DNA of 28,748 bases from Trebonia sp036276115 (lineage in GTDB: Bacteria; Actinomycetota; Actinomycetes; Streptosporangiales; Streptosporangiaceae): NCBI GenBank assembly GCA_036276115.1, contig DATBEM010000206.1:1-28748 (forward strand). The letters are read 5' to 3'. The first letter of the stretch is position 1, and each line of letters starts with the position of its first letter. A program made the translations under genes and the position numbers. Below, piece by piece: positions 1 through 7,899 of this stretch. The notes below the pieces were generated by a model that was not told the DNA's origin, did not search any database, and worked only from the letters and a program-made list of their open reading frames with translations.

Positions 1-58
1 GGACGCCCGCCGCGGTGGCTACGTCGCGCAGGGTCGCGGGTCGCTCGGTCAGGCCCAT
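1..58 (-). CDS. LacI-family transcriptional regulator, N-terminus only (partial)
   Basis: Only the first 19 codons lie in the window; the gene runs off the left edge. They read MGLTERPATLRDVATAAGV. The part from TLRDVA onward is the first helix and turn of the LacI-type DNA-binding domain (family pattern T-[IL]-x-D-V-A-x-x-A-G-V-S). The ATG at 58-56 is preceded by a purine-rich GAGAGGCGG stretch usable as a ribosome binding site. The gene is divergent from the GH38 alpha-mannosidase, with 210 bp between them. LacI regulators beside glycoside hydrolases usually repress them and respond to a sugar released by the enzyme. Control of the mannosidase is therefore an inference from position and family. 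The ligand-binding domain is not visible. Confidence 0.8.
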   Translation of the reverse strand, partial: MGLTERPATLRDVATAAGV

Positions 59-268
59 GGGCTCACCGCCTCTCTCCGTCGCCTGTGATTCCCGCCCCGT
101 CCGGCGTGATCTGGCGCACGCTGAGTCCCAGGCTACCGCCCGGTGATAACGGCGGCCAGCCGATCACTCACAGTAGGCTTTGCCTGGTCCGCGGCCGTGC
201 CCTCCTCCGGCCGTGGCCGGGGACGGGACGGGGCCGCCCGGGGCCTGCCCGCGTGAAAGGATGTGGGC

Positions 269-3200
269 ATGCGGATCACCGGCGTGGAGTCCACCGACCT
301 TTTCACTGGCAGCACCGGGCGGCCGCTGCAGGTCATCGTGGTCACCGTGGAGGGCGGCCCGGGCGGCTCCGGCGGGGTGTCGGTGCGCGTGGCCGGGCCG
401 GGAGTCGAGTCACCCGGGCCCGCCGGGGCCGGGGAGATTCCGCCCGGTGAGGCCCGCGCCGTCGAGGTGGCCGTGCGGGTCGCCGACCATCACCGGGCCG
501 GGACCAGCGTGCCGGTCACGGTCATCGCGCAGGCCGCGCAGTCCGCGGGCGGGCAGGTCCGGGCCTCCCGCGAGGCGATGATCACGGTCGCCGAGCCGGG
601 CTGGACGACGTGGATGGTCAGCCACTTCCATTACGACCCGGTCTGGTGGAGCACCCAGGGGCAGTTCACCGAGGCGCGGCTGGTGCTGCCGGACGAGGAC
701 GGGAGCCTGCCCGACACCCGGACCGCGTTCGACCTCGTGCGCCTGCACCTGGAGAAGGCCCGGCGGGACCCGGACTACAAGTTCGTGCTGGCCGAGGTGG
801 ACTACCTCAAGCCGCACTTCGACGCCTTCCCCGAGGACCGCGCGTTCGTCCGGTCCCTGCTGGGCGACGGGCGCCTGGAGCTCGTCGGCGGGACGTACAA
901 CGAGCCGAACACCAACCTCACCGGCGCCGAGGTGACGATCCGCAACGCGGTGTACGGGATGGGGTTCCAGCGGGGCGTGCTCGGCGGGGAAGTCGGCTCG
1001 GCCTGGATGCTGGACAGCTTCGGCCACGACCCGGGCTTCCCCGGCCTGATGGCGCAAGCGGGGCTCACCTCCTCGGCCTGGGCGCGCGGCCCGTTCCACC
1101 AGTGGGGCCCGGACCCGAACGAGCGGATGCAGTTCCCGGCCGAGTTCGAGTGGCTGTCCCCCGACGGCACCGGCGTGCTGACCGCGTACATGGCCAACCA
1201 CTACGGGGCCGGCTGGGCGCTGCACACGGCCAAGACGCTGGCGGAGGCCCAGGCGGCCGCCCTCACCCAGTTCCGGTCGCTGGCGCCGGTGGCCGCGACC
1301 CGCAACGTCATGCTGCCGGTCGGCGCCGACCACGTGATCCCCGCCCGCTGGGTCACCGACCTGCACCGGTCCTGGCGCGAGCGGTACGTGTGGCCGCGGT
1401 TCGTGACCGCCGTCCCGCGCGACTTCTTCGCCGCCGTCCGGGCGGAGGCGGCGGCGGAGCCCGGGCCGGCCCCGGGCGGGCGGCGGCGCGGGATCACCCC
1501 GCAGACCCGCGACATGAACCCGCTGTACACCGGCAAGGACGTCTCCTACATCGACACCAAGCAGGCGCACCGGGCGGGCGAGACGGCCACCAGCGAGGGC
1601 GAGCGGCTCGCCACCCTCGCCTGGCTGCGCGGCGCCCGCCGGTACCCGGCCGAGTCGCTGGACAAGGCGTGGCGGCAGCTCGCCTACGGGGCGCACCACG
1701 ACGCGCTCACCGGCACCGAGTCCGACCAGGTGTACCTGGACCTGCTGGCGGGCTGGCGGGAGGCGTGGGAGCGCGGCGACGAGGCCCGCCGCGAATCAGC
1801 GAGCGCGCTGGCCGGCGCCGGGGGCGACGCGACGGGCGGCTTGGGCGTGACGGTCTTCAACGGGCTGGCGCGCGAGCGAGCGGGCATGGCGACCGTGACC
1901 GTGCGGCTGGACGAGCCGGGCACGCCGTGGCTGGCGCTGACCGACCCCGGCGACGGCACCGAGGTTCCCGCCCTCGCCGACGGGATCACGCGGCACCCGG
2001 ACGGGTCGCTGGCACAGGTGACGCTGACGTTCCGGGCGCGGCGGCTGCCCGCGCTGGGGTTCCGCCGCTATGGCCTGCGCCCGGCGGCGGCGCCCGCCGA
2101 GCCCGGCTGGACCGGCATCCCCGGCGAGGCCGGCCCGGCCGCCGGCAGCGTCACCGAGACCACCGCCATGGAGGGCACCGCCATCGAGTGCACCGTCATC
2201 GAGAACGAGGCCCTCGCGGTCACCGCCGACCCGGCCCGCGGGGGGACGCTGGCGATCACCGACAAGCGCAGCGGGCGGCCGGTCCTGGCCGGGCCCGGCA
2301 ACGAGATGATCCTGCAGGAGGAATACGACAAGCACCCGCGCTGGGGCGAGGGCGCCTGGCACCTGTCCCCGGCCGGGCCCGGGACCGGCTCGGCGTCGTC
2401 CCCGGCCCGGGTGCGCGCCCAGCGGTCCCCGCTCGGCCAGCGCCTGCTCGCGTCGTTCCGGCTCGGGGACCTGGACATCACCCAGGAGACGCTGCTGTGG
2501 GACGGGGCCAGCCGGGTGGAGTTCCGCACCCACGTGGGCGGCTCGATCGGCCAGGACCACCTGCTGCGGGTCCGCTTCCCCGCCCGCGTCCCGGGCGGGC
2601 TGCCGGTCTACCAGACGGCGACGGCGGTGATCGGCCGCCCGCTCGGCGTCCCCGAGGCCGACACCGCCCAGCACTGGTGGACGCTGGACAACCCCGCCCA
2701 TCACTGGTTCGGGGTCGGCTCGGTCGCCAAGGTCGCCCTGGTGCGGCCCGGCCGCCCCGACGTGGCCGCCCAGGCGATCGGGGTGGCCGAGGTCATCACG
2801 CCCGACCCAGCCGACGCGGTGCCCGGCAACACGGTGCCCGGCAATGCGGTGCCCGCCGCAGCGGTCCGCGGCCTGCTGACCGCCCTGGCCGGGGCGGGCG
2901 TCACCGCCACCAGCGCGCATGCCACCGGGCCGCGCTACGGGTCGGTGGACATCGACTCCAACCTGCCTGACTTCCGCATCGCGGTCGGCGGCCCGGAGGA
3001 CAACGCGTTCAGCGCCGAGGTCCTCGCCGCGGCCGACCCGGCCGTCGCCAAGCGGCTCGCCACCGTGCTCGCCGAGCAGGGGACGGCCCGCCTGTGGGTG
3101 CCGGCCACGCGGCCGCGGGCGGACGCGTTCGGGCCCGGCGCGGACCTGCGCGGGCCGCGCGACCTGCCGGTGCTGATCGTGGCGGCCGCCCCCGGGCGCC

Positions 3201-4897
3201 TGCCGGCCGCGACTGGCGAGCTGCGCGCGGACCTGCGGGCGGGCGGGCTGATGGCGCTGGTCGAGCTGCCCGCCGACGCGCCCTGGCCGCCCGACACCCT
3301 CACCGACGGGACGGTGGCCCTGTTCAACCGGGGCACCCCGGGCGGGGTCGTCGCCCCGGACGGGTCGCTGTGGATGTCGCTGATGCGGGCGTGCTCGTCG
3401 TGGCCAAGCGGGGTGTGGATCGACGGCGACCGCCGGACCGTCCCCGACGGCAGCAGCTTCGCCTGGCAGCACTGGAGCCACACGTTCGCCTACGCGCTGG
3501 CGTTCACCGCCGGCGACTGGCGCGAGGCCGGCTTCAACGCCGCCGCCGAGGACTACAACCACGACCTGATCGCGATCGCGGGCCGCGGCCCGGCTGGCCC
3601 GGCCGGGGAAGCGGGCGCGGCGGCCGCCGAGGGCGTCCCGCTGCTGGCGGTCAGCCCGGCCAGCGTCGCGCTGCTCGCGCTGAAGCCGCGCGGCAACCCC
3701 CTCGCCGCGGGCCTGCCGGGCACGCTCCCGGCCGACGGCGAGTTCACGCTGCGGCTGCGGGAGACCGACGGCAAGCGGACCGTCGCCTGGGTCGAGCTGG
3801 CGGGCGGGATCGCCACCGCGCACCAGGTCGACCTGCTGGAGGAGGCGACCGGCGCCCCGCTGGCGCTGGCCGGCGGGGCCGCGCAGGTGGAGCTGCCCCC
3901 GTTCGGCACCGTCACCGTCGCGATCCGGCCGGCGGCATGGGCGCAATCGCCTTCCGCACCGCTGGCCGGGGACACGATGTCCCCGGCCGGGCCCCCGGCG
4001 TCGCCGGCCGGACTCCTGGTGTCCGAGGACGCGGAGCCGGTCCAGCCGGTGCCCGCCCGTTACTGGCTGCACGGCAAGGGCCCCGCCCCGGTTGGCAACG
4101 TCCCGGTCGCGGTGCACTTCTCCCCCACCCGGGTCTCGCTGCGGGAGACGGCCCTGGAGGGGTTCGGCCCGCCTGCGGGCGTCGCCGCCGACAGCGGGCG
4201 GCTGCGGCTGTCGGTCGCGGCCGGCCCGGCCGGCGGCCAGGGCGACGTGGAGCTCCTCGTCCCCGAGGGGGTGAGCGCCGAGGTTGACGGTGCCTCCGCG
4301 GCCGGGACGACGAGGCTGCCCTACCGGCTCGGCCCGGGCGAGTTCGCGACCTGGGACGTCACCGTGCGGGCGCTGTCGGCCCCGCAGTCCGGGGAGTCCA
4401 CCCCGCCCGGCCGGTACTTCCTGGCCGCTCGCATCCGCGACGGCCTGGGACAGGTCCTGGAGGAGACGGCCCTGGTCACGGTGGGCGAGGCCGGGCCGCC
4501 GACCCCCGACGGGGACCCGATGGAGTCGTTCTTCCTCGTCCAGGCCGACGTGATGGCGCTGGCGGGCGAGGCCGGCCTGGAGCTCCTCACCCCCGCGCTC
4601 ACCTTGGCGCCGGCCGAGTCCGGGCCCGTGATATTGCGGGTGGACAACCACCTCGGGTGCGAGCTGCGGGGCGAGGTGCAGTTGCTGTCGCCCTTCGGCT
4701 CCTGGGAGGCCGTCCCGTCGTGGGTCGCGCCGGTCCGGGCGGAGGCCGGGTCATCGGCGACGGTGAGCTTCCCCGTCACGATGCCCGCGACCGCCGCCCC
4801 CGGCTGGGAGTCCTGGCTCCTGGTCAAGCTGATGTACTTCGGCCGGGTCCGCTACTCCGAGGCCATCCGCCTGGCCGTGGCCGGCTCCGGCCGCTGA
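269..4897 (+). CDS. GH38 alpha-mannosidase, very large
   Basis: Retaining zinc-dependent alpha-mannosidase of glycoside hydrolase family 38, 1542 aa. ATG 269 is preferred over in-frame GTG 263 because GAAAGGA (255-261) is 7 nt upstream of the ATG. The N-terminal catalytic domain carries HFHYDPVWW (zinc ligands H121 and D123), the nucleophile/zinc ligand D249 in WMLDSFGHD, and the histidine pair H476-H477 in GAHHDALTG. Residues 1-110 form an extra leading module. After about residue 520 come the middle and C-terminal beta domains, and the last 250 residues resemble Ig-like NEW3-type modules. No signal peptide is visible, so it probably acts in the cytoplasm on imported mannosides or glycans. 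A 15-bp in-frame repeat (VPGNx) lies at 2819-2863. The 3' end overlaps the convergent MFS gene by 46 bp. The family call is secure; the natural substrate is unknown. Confidence 0.93.
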   Translation: MRITGVESTDLFTGSTGRPLQVIVVTVEGGPGGSGGVSVRVAGPGVESPGPAGAGEIPPGEARAVEVAVRVADHHRAGTSVPVTVIAQAAQSAGGQVRASREAMITVAEPGWTTWMVSHFHYDPVWWSTQGQFTEARLVLPDEDGSLPDTRTAFDLVRLHLEKARRDPDYKFVLAEVDYLKPHFDAFPEDRAFVRSLLGDGRLELVGGTYNEPNTNLTGAEVTIRNAVYGMGFQRGVLGGEVGSAWMLDSFGHDPGFPGLMAQAGLTSSAWARGPFHQWGPDPNERMQFPAEFEWLSPDGTGVLTAYMANHYGAGWALHTAKTLAEAQAAALTQFRSLAPVAATRNVMLPVGADHVIPARWVTDLHRSWRERYVWPRFVTAVPRDFFAAVRAEAAAEPGPAPGGRRRGITPQTRDMNPLYTGKDVSYIDTKQAHRAGETATSEGERLATLAWLRGARRYPAESLDKAWRQLAYGAHHDALTGTESDQVYLDLLAGWREAWERGDEARRESASALAGAGGDATGGLGVTVFNGLARERAGMATVTVRLDEPGTPWLALTDPGDGTEVPALADGITRHPDGSLAQVTLTFRARRLPALGFRRYGLRPAAAPAEPGWTGIPGEAGPAAGSVTETTAMEGTAIECTVIENEALAVTADPARGGTLAITDKRSGRPVLAGPGNEMILQEEYDKHPRWGEGAWHLSPAGPGTGSASSPARVRAQRSPLGQRLLASFRLGDLDITQETLLWDGASRVEFRTHVGGSIGQDHLLRVRFPARVPGGLPVYQTATAVIGRPLGVPEADTAQHWWTLDNPAHHWFGVGSVAKVALVRPGRPDVAAQAIGVAEVITPDPADAVPGNTVPGNAVPAAAVRGLLTALAGAGVTATSAHATGPRYGSVDIDSNLPDFRIAVGGPEDNAFSAEVLAAADPAVAKRLATVLAEQGTARLWVPATRPRADAFGPGADLRGPRDLPVLIVAAAPGRLPAATGELRADLRAGGLMALVELPADAPWPPDTLTDGTVALFNRGTPGGVVAPDGSLWMSLMRACSSWPSGVWIDGDRRTVPDGSSFAWQHWSHTFAYALAFTAGDWREAGFNAAAEDYNHDLIAIAGRGPAGPAGEAGAAAAEGVPLLAVSPASVALLALKPRGNPLAAGLPGTLPADGEFTLRLRETDGKRTVAWVELAGGIATAHQVDLLEEATGAPLALAGGAAQVELPPFGTVTVAIRPAAWAQSPSAPLAGDTMSPAGPPASPAGLLVSEDAEPVQPVPARYWLHGKGPAPVGNVPVAVHFSPTRVSLRETALEGFGPPAGVAADSGRLRLSVAAGPAGGQGDVELLVPEGVSAEVDGASAAGTTRLPYRLGPGEFATWDVTVRALSAPQSGESTPPGRYFLAARIRDGLGQVLEETALVTVGEAGPPTPDGDPMESFFLVQADVMALAGEAGLELLTPALTLAPAESGPVILRVDNHLGCELRGEVQLLSPFGSWEAVPSWVAPVRAEAGSSATVSFPVTMPATAAPGWESWLLVKLMYFGRVRYSEAIRLAVAGSGR

Positions 4898-6354
4898 GCC
4901 GGGCCGCCGGCCCCCGCCGCCCGGGCGGGCCGCGGGGGGCCGCGGAACAGGAAGATCACCAGCACCAGCGTCGCCACGTCAAACAAGGTGGCGAGGCCGA
5001 AGGCAGCCGACATCCCGTGGGCCAGGGCGTAATGCTGCCGCGCGACCCCGGTCAGGCCCGCGGCCGGGCGGGCGGCCGCGTTCCTGCTGGCGGTGCCGAA
5101 CACCGCGACCAGCACCGCGAGGCCGAGGGAGCCGCCGACCTGCTGCATGACGTTGACCATGCTGGAGGCGGCGCCGGAGTCCTCCGGCCGCACGCCCGCC
5201 AGCGACGCCTGGGTGAGGGGGACGAACGCGAGCCCGCCGCCGATCCCGAACAGGGTCATCGGCGCGAACACGCCCGTCCAGTAGTGCGTCCCGGGCGAGA
5301 CGCGCCACAGCCATGCCATCCCGATGATCATCGGGATCATGCCGATGATCATCATCGGCTTGCCGCCGAGGACCGGGATCAGCCGGGGCGCCAGCCGCGA
5401 CACGGCGAAGAGGGTGACCGTCAGCGGCAGGAACGCCACCCCGGCCCGCAGCGGGCTGAAGCCGAGCACGTCCTGCAGCAGCTGGGTGGCGAAGAAGAAC
5501 ATGCCGAACATGCCCGCCACCACCAGCAGCCGCGCCACGTAGGAGCCGGACCGGGTCACGTCGGCGAACAGCCGCAGCGGCGTGATCGGCTGGAGGACGC
5601 GGTTCTCGGTCACGATGAACGCGGCCAGCAAGACCGCGGCCGCCGCGAACGCGGCCCAGCCAAGGTGATCGCCCCAGCCACTCCCGGCGGCGCGGATGAA
5701 GGCGTAGACGAGGGCCGCCACCCCCGCGGTCGAGGTGACCGCGCCGGCCAGGTCGAAGCGCCCGGGCAGGCGGGGCGTCTCGGCCACGAACAGCGGGGTC
5801 ACGGCCAGGACGGCGATGCCGATCGGCACGTTGATGAACAGCACCCAGCGCCAGGACAGCCACTGGGTGATGACCCCGCCCAGCACGAGGCCGAGCGAGC
5901 CGCCGGCGGTGACGACGCCGGAGTAGATCGCCAGCGCCCGGACCCGCTCGCGGCCCTCGGGGAAGCCGCTGACGACGAGGGCGAGGACCGCGGGCGAGGC
6001 GAGCGCGCCGCCGATGCCCTGGACGGCCCGGGCCGCCAGCAGCAGCCCGGCCGAGTCGGCGAGGCCGCCCGCGAGCGACGCGAGGGTGAAGATGACGATG
6101 CCGGCGATGAACATGCGGCGGCGGCCCAGGATGTCGCCCATCCGGCCGCCGAGCAGCAGCAATCCGCCGAACGTCAGGGTGTAGCCGTTCATGACCCACG
6201 ACAGGCTGGTCGCGGAGAACCCGAGCCCGGCCTGGATGTGCGGCAGCGCGATATTGACGACGGTCGCATCCAAGATGATCATGAGCTGAGCGCCCAGCAT
6301 GATCGTGAGGGCCACGGCCGGCCTGCTGGCAGGGCTTCGGGAGGGAGTGTGCAC
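4852..6354 (-). CDS. DHA2-type MFS drug exporter (EmrB/QacA-like)
   Basis: Proton-coupled multidrug efflux protein of the major facilitator superfamily, 500 aa, rich in hydrophobic helices as expected for 14 membrane segments. The first helix contains LDATVVNIALPHIQ, the DHA2 version of motif C/D1. The loop after helix 2 has GGRMGDILGRRR (MFS motif A), followed by ARAVQGIGGA (motif B-like). GTG 6354 is chosen because the frame upstream contains no ATG or GTG before the promoter, and a GGGGTGA purine stretch precedes it. The gene is divergent from a TetR regulator, and its promoter carries two inverted repeats (6424-6438 and 6450-6466). The stop lies inside the 3' end of the mannosidase gene, so the two convergent genes overlap by 46 bp. 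The substrate cannot be read from sequence. Confidence 0.92.
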   Translation of the reverse strand: MHTPSRSPASRPAVALTIMLGAQLMIILDATVVNIALPHIQAGLGFSATSLSWVMNGYTLTFGGLLLLGGRMGDILGRRRMFIAGIVIFTLASLAGGLADSAGLLLAARAVQGIGGALASPAVLALVVSGFPEGRERVRALAIYSGVVTAGGSLGLVLGGVITQWLSWRWVLFINVPIGIAVLAVTPLFVAETPRLPGRFDLAGAVTSTAGVAALVYAFIRAAGSGWGDHLGWAAFAAAAVLLAAFIVTENRVLQPITPLRLFADVTRSGSYVARLLVVAGMFGMFFFATQLLQDVLGFSPLRAGVAFLPLTVTLFAVSRLAPRLIPVLGGKPMMIIGMIPMIIGMAWLWRVSPGTHYWTGVFAPMTLFGIGGGLAFVPLTQASLAGVRPEDSGAASSMVNVMQQVGGSLGLAVLVAVFGTASRNAAARPAAGLTGVARQHYALAHGMSAAFGLATLFDVATLVLVIFLFRGPPRPARAAGAGGPAQRPEPATARRMASE

Positions 6355-6423
6355 GGTACTATCACCCCACAGTGTCGGGCCGGGAGCACCATCCCGGGGC
6401 CGTGGATAAGATGAAGGAAGAGG

Positions 6424-6438
6424 CGGAGGAGAACTCCG
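6424..6438. promoter_or_regulatory. Putative TetR operator O2 (CGGAG-N5-CTCCG)
   Basis: Perfect inverted repeat CGGAG-GAGAA-CTCCG in the MFS/TetR intergenic region. It lies just downstream of the minus-strand -10 element of the MFS promoter, near the expected transcription start. The same half-sites and spacing recur 27 bp away. Repression by the neighbouring TetR protein is inferred. Confidence 0.65.
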
Positions 6439-6444
6439 GTTATG

Positions 6445-6474
6445 ACTATACGGAGAGTTCCTCCGTTTTGGCAA
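6445..6474 (-). promoter_or_regulatory. Promoter of the MFS exporter gene
   Basis: On the minus strand a -35 element TTGCCA (6474-6469) and a -10 element TATAGT (6450-6445) are separated by 18 bp. The spacer is filled by the inverted repeat at 6450-6466. Expected transcription starts near 6438, giving a leader of about 85 nt before GTG 6354. Confidence 0.65.
6450..6466. promoter_or_regulatory. Putative TetR operator O1 (ACGGAG-N5-CTCCGT)
   Basis: Perfect 17-bp inverted repeat ACGGAG-AGTTC-CTCCGT between the -35 and -10 elements of the MFS promoter, where a bound dimer would block RNA polymerase. It shares the CGGAG-N5-CTCCG core with the copy at 6424-6438. Confidence 0.7.
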
Positions 6475-6493
6475 GCCGGCCTCTAGGTTGACC

Positions 6494-7105
6494 ATGAACG
6501 CAAGCACGACTGACCACCTCGCCCCCGCCGATGGCCGGGACGCTGAGCCGCGGATGCGGGCCGACGCGCGGCGCAGCCGAGCGCGCCTGATCGAGGCCGC
6601 GACGGCGGCCTTCGCCGAGAACGGCGCGGAGGCGCCACTCGATGACATCGCCCGCCGCGCGGGGGTCGGGATCGGGACGCTCTACCGGCACTTCCCCACC
6701 CGGATCGACCTGCAGGCAGCCGTCTTCCGCAGCCAGGTCACCACCGTGTGCTCCAAGGCCGAGGACCTGATCACCAGCTCACCGCCCGAGCAGGCGTTCG
6801 CCGCCTGGCTGCGGGTGCTGGCCGCCTACCTCGTGACCAAGCGAGGCCTGTCGCGGGCGGTCATGGACTCCCTGGGCAAGGACTCCGAGCTGGTGTCGAC
6901 CTGCTTCATGGCGATGCGGGAGACCGCCGAGCGCCTGCTGGCCACCGGGCAGGAGGCGGGCGTGCTGCGGCTGGACCTGAACGCGACGGACGTGCTGCGC
7001 CTGGTGCACGGGGTGGCGATCACGACCGAGCAGGCCCCCGGGGAGACCGACCGGCTGCTGACCCTCCTGCTGGACGGGATGCGCCCGCAGCACCGGAACA
7101 ACTAG
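6494..7105 (+). CDS. TetR-family transcriptional repressor
   Basis: 203-aa TetR regulator. The DNA-binding domain covers about residues 22-70: RARLIEAATAAFAENG (helix 1), then APLDDIARRAGVGIGTLYRHFPTR, the classic TetR helix-turn-helix followed by the YRHF anchor. The C-terminal part, including the LAAYLVTKRGLSRAVMDSLG stretch, resembles the SbtR-type ligand-binding domain common in actinomycetes. ATG 6494 is used; a TTG two codons earlier is possible, and only a weak AGG precedes the ATG. The gene is divergent from the MFS exporter and shares a 139-bp control region with two inverted repeats. It most likely represses the exporter, and perhaps itself, until a toxic ligand binds. The ligand is unknown. 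Confidence 0.92.
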   Translation: MNASTTDHLAPADGRDAEPRMRADARRSRARLIEAATAAFAENGAEAPLDDIARRAGVGIGTLYRHFPTRIDLQAAVFRSQVTTVCSKAEDLITSSPPEQAFAAWLRVLAAYLVTKRGLSRAVMDSLGKDSELVSTCFMAMRETAERLLATGQEAGVLRLDLNATDVLRLVHGVAITTEQAPGETDRLLTLLLDGMRPQHRNN

Positions 7106-7139
7106 CTCGCGGCGTTCCCCGGATGACGGCGCCCCTCAG

Positions 7140-7207
7140 GTGGCAGTGTCCCTCGGGTGGCAGTGTCCCTCGGGGAGCAGTGTCCCTCGGGGAGCAGTGT
7201 CCCTCAG
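7140..7207. repeat. 17-bp tandem repeat, 4 copies
   Basis: Four head-to-tail 17-bp units starting at 7140, 7157, 7174 and 7191. The first two read GTGGCAGTGTCCCTCGG exactly; the last two begin GGAGCAGTG instead. The array lies between the ends of the convergent TetR and Lrp genes and reaches into the Lrp stop codon. The unit is not a multiple of three and forms no strong hairpin. Confidence 0.9.
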
Positions 7208-7644
7208 ATATCCGGGGGCCGGTTCTCGTACGGGGTGCTGAGGGCGACCGTGGTGCGCGTGGTGACGTTGGCCGCGATCCGGATCTGCTGGAGCAGGTCC
7301 TCCAGTGCCGCCGGGGAGGCCACCCGCACCTTGAGGATGTAGTTCTCGTCGCCGGCGACGCTGTGGCAGGCCTCGATGGCGGCCAGGTGGCGCAGCCGGT
7401 CGGGGACGTCGTCGGGCGCCGAGGCGTCGAACGGCTTGATCGACACGAACGCGGTGAGGGGGAGCCCGACCACCTCGGGGTCGCACAAGGCGACGTACCC
7501 GGTGATGACGCCCTCGGTCTCCAGCCGGCGAACCCGCTGGTGGACGGCGGAGACCGAGAGCCCTGCCTGTCTCGCGAGCTCGGTGAAGCTCATCCGCCCG
7601 TTGCGGGACAGCAGGGACACGATCCTCCGATCGATCTCTTCCAC
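7204..7644 (-). CDS. Lrp/AsnC-family transcriptional regulator
   Basis: 146-aa feast/famine regulator. The N-terminal helix-turn-helix is IDRRIVSLLSRNGRMSFTEL followed by ARQAGLSVSAVHQRVRRLE. After the linker GVITGYVA comes the RAM effector domain (LTAFVSIKP, then HSVAGDENYILKVRV), which binds amino acids and drives oligomerisation. The second of two adjacent GTG codons (7644) is preferred. There is no Shine-Dalgarno sequence, and a TAACGT -10-like hexamer ends 6 nt before it, the spacing of a leaderless transcript; GTG 7647 is the alternative. The -10 lies inside the palindrome at 7650-7661, which suggests autorepression. The divergent neighbour is the PAC2 gene. The effector amino acid and wider regulon are unknown. 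Confidence 0.93.
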   Translation of the reverse strand: MEEIDRRIVSLLSRNGRMSFTELARQAGLSVSAVHQRVRRLETEGVITGYVALCDPEVVGLPLTAFVSIKPFDASAPDDVPDRLRHLAAIEACHSVAGDENYILKVRVASPAALEDLLQQIRIAANVTTRTTVALSTPYENRPPDI

Positions 7645-7649
7645 CACAG

Positions 7650-7661
7650 CACGTTAACGTG
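7650..7661. promoter_or_regulatory. 12-bp palindrome over the Lrp promoter (putative autoregulatory site)
   Basis: CACGTTAACGTG is a perfect 12-bp palindrome immediately upstream of the Lrp/AsnC start. On the minus strand it contains TAACGT, placed 6 nt before GTG 7644 like the -10 box of a leaderless promoter. Lrp-family regulators often repress themselves, so this is a plausible self-binding site. Confidence 0.5.
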
Positions 7662-7790
7662 ATTTGCGCTCCGCCGCGAGGCAACCCGGTCACGGAATGA
7701 TCACACGATTTACGCTTTCGTAATGTCACAAAGTGCAACTTAGTCCCATGGATGCCTTCATTCACAGACGTCTCGCGTATGCTCCAGGCA

Positions 7791-7819
7791 CCTGAGCAGG
7801 CCCTGAGCAGCCCCTGAGC
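7791..7819. repeat. Three CCTGAGC direct repeats at 11-bp period
   Basis: CCTGAGC occurs at 7791, 7802 and 7813, each 11 bp apart, so all copies face the same side of the helix. This is typical of cooperative regulator binding, but the binding protein is unknown. Confidence 0.5.
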
Positions 7820-7867
7820 GACGGTCGGGCGGTGATCGGACGGTTGTCGAGGCGCGCTTGACCGAGG

Positions 7868-7899
7868 CCGCCCGGGGGAGTCAGGAGCGCCCCGGGCGG
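7868..7899. promoter_or_regulatory. Long hairpin upstream of the PAC2 gene
   Basis: Two perfect 10-nt arms, CCGCCCGGGG (7868-7877) and CCCCGGGCGG (7890-7899), enclose a 12-nt loop about 90 nt before the PAC2 start. There is no T-tract. It could be a leader structure or a terminator-like element. Confidence 0.5.

Noticed and set aside
263..268. GTG 263 as the mannosidase start
   Set aside because: It would lie only 1-2 nt from the GAAAGGA ribosome site; ATG 269 has correct spacing.
1796..4651. Very long open frame (951 codons) on the minus strand inside the mannosidase gene
   Set aside because: It is the antisense shadow of a high-GC gene: Arg/Gly/Ala-rich composition, no recognisable motif, and the plus-strand GH38 motifs are unambiguous.
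7105..7206. Possible selenocysteine read-through of the Lrp UGA stop, since the frame stays open for about 30 codons
   Set aside because: The extension is just the 17-bp repeat translated in shifting frames, and the Lrp protein is already full length. The organism decodes UGA as Sec, but nothing here resembles a Sec motif.
7748..7795. 15-codon ATG frame (MDAFIHRRLAYAPGT) in the Lrp-PAC2 gap as a leader peptide
   Set aside because: No ribosome binding site, no run of a regulatory amino acid, and no attenuator directly behind it.
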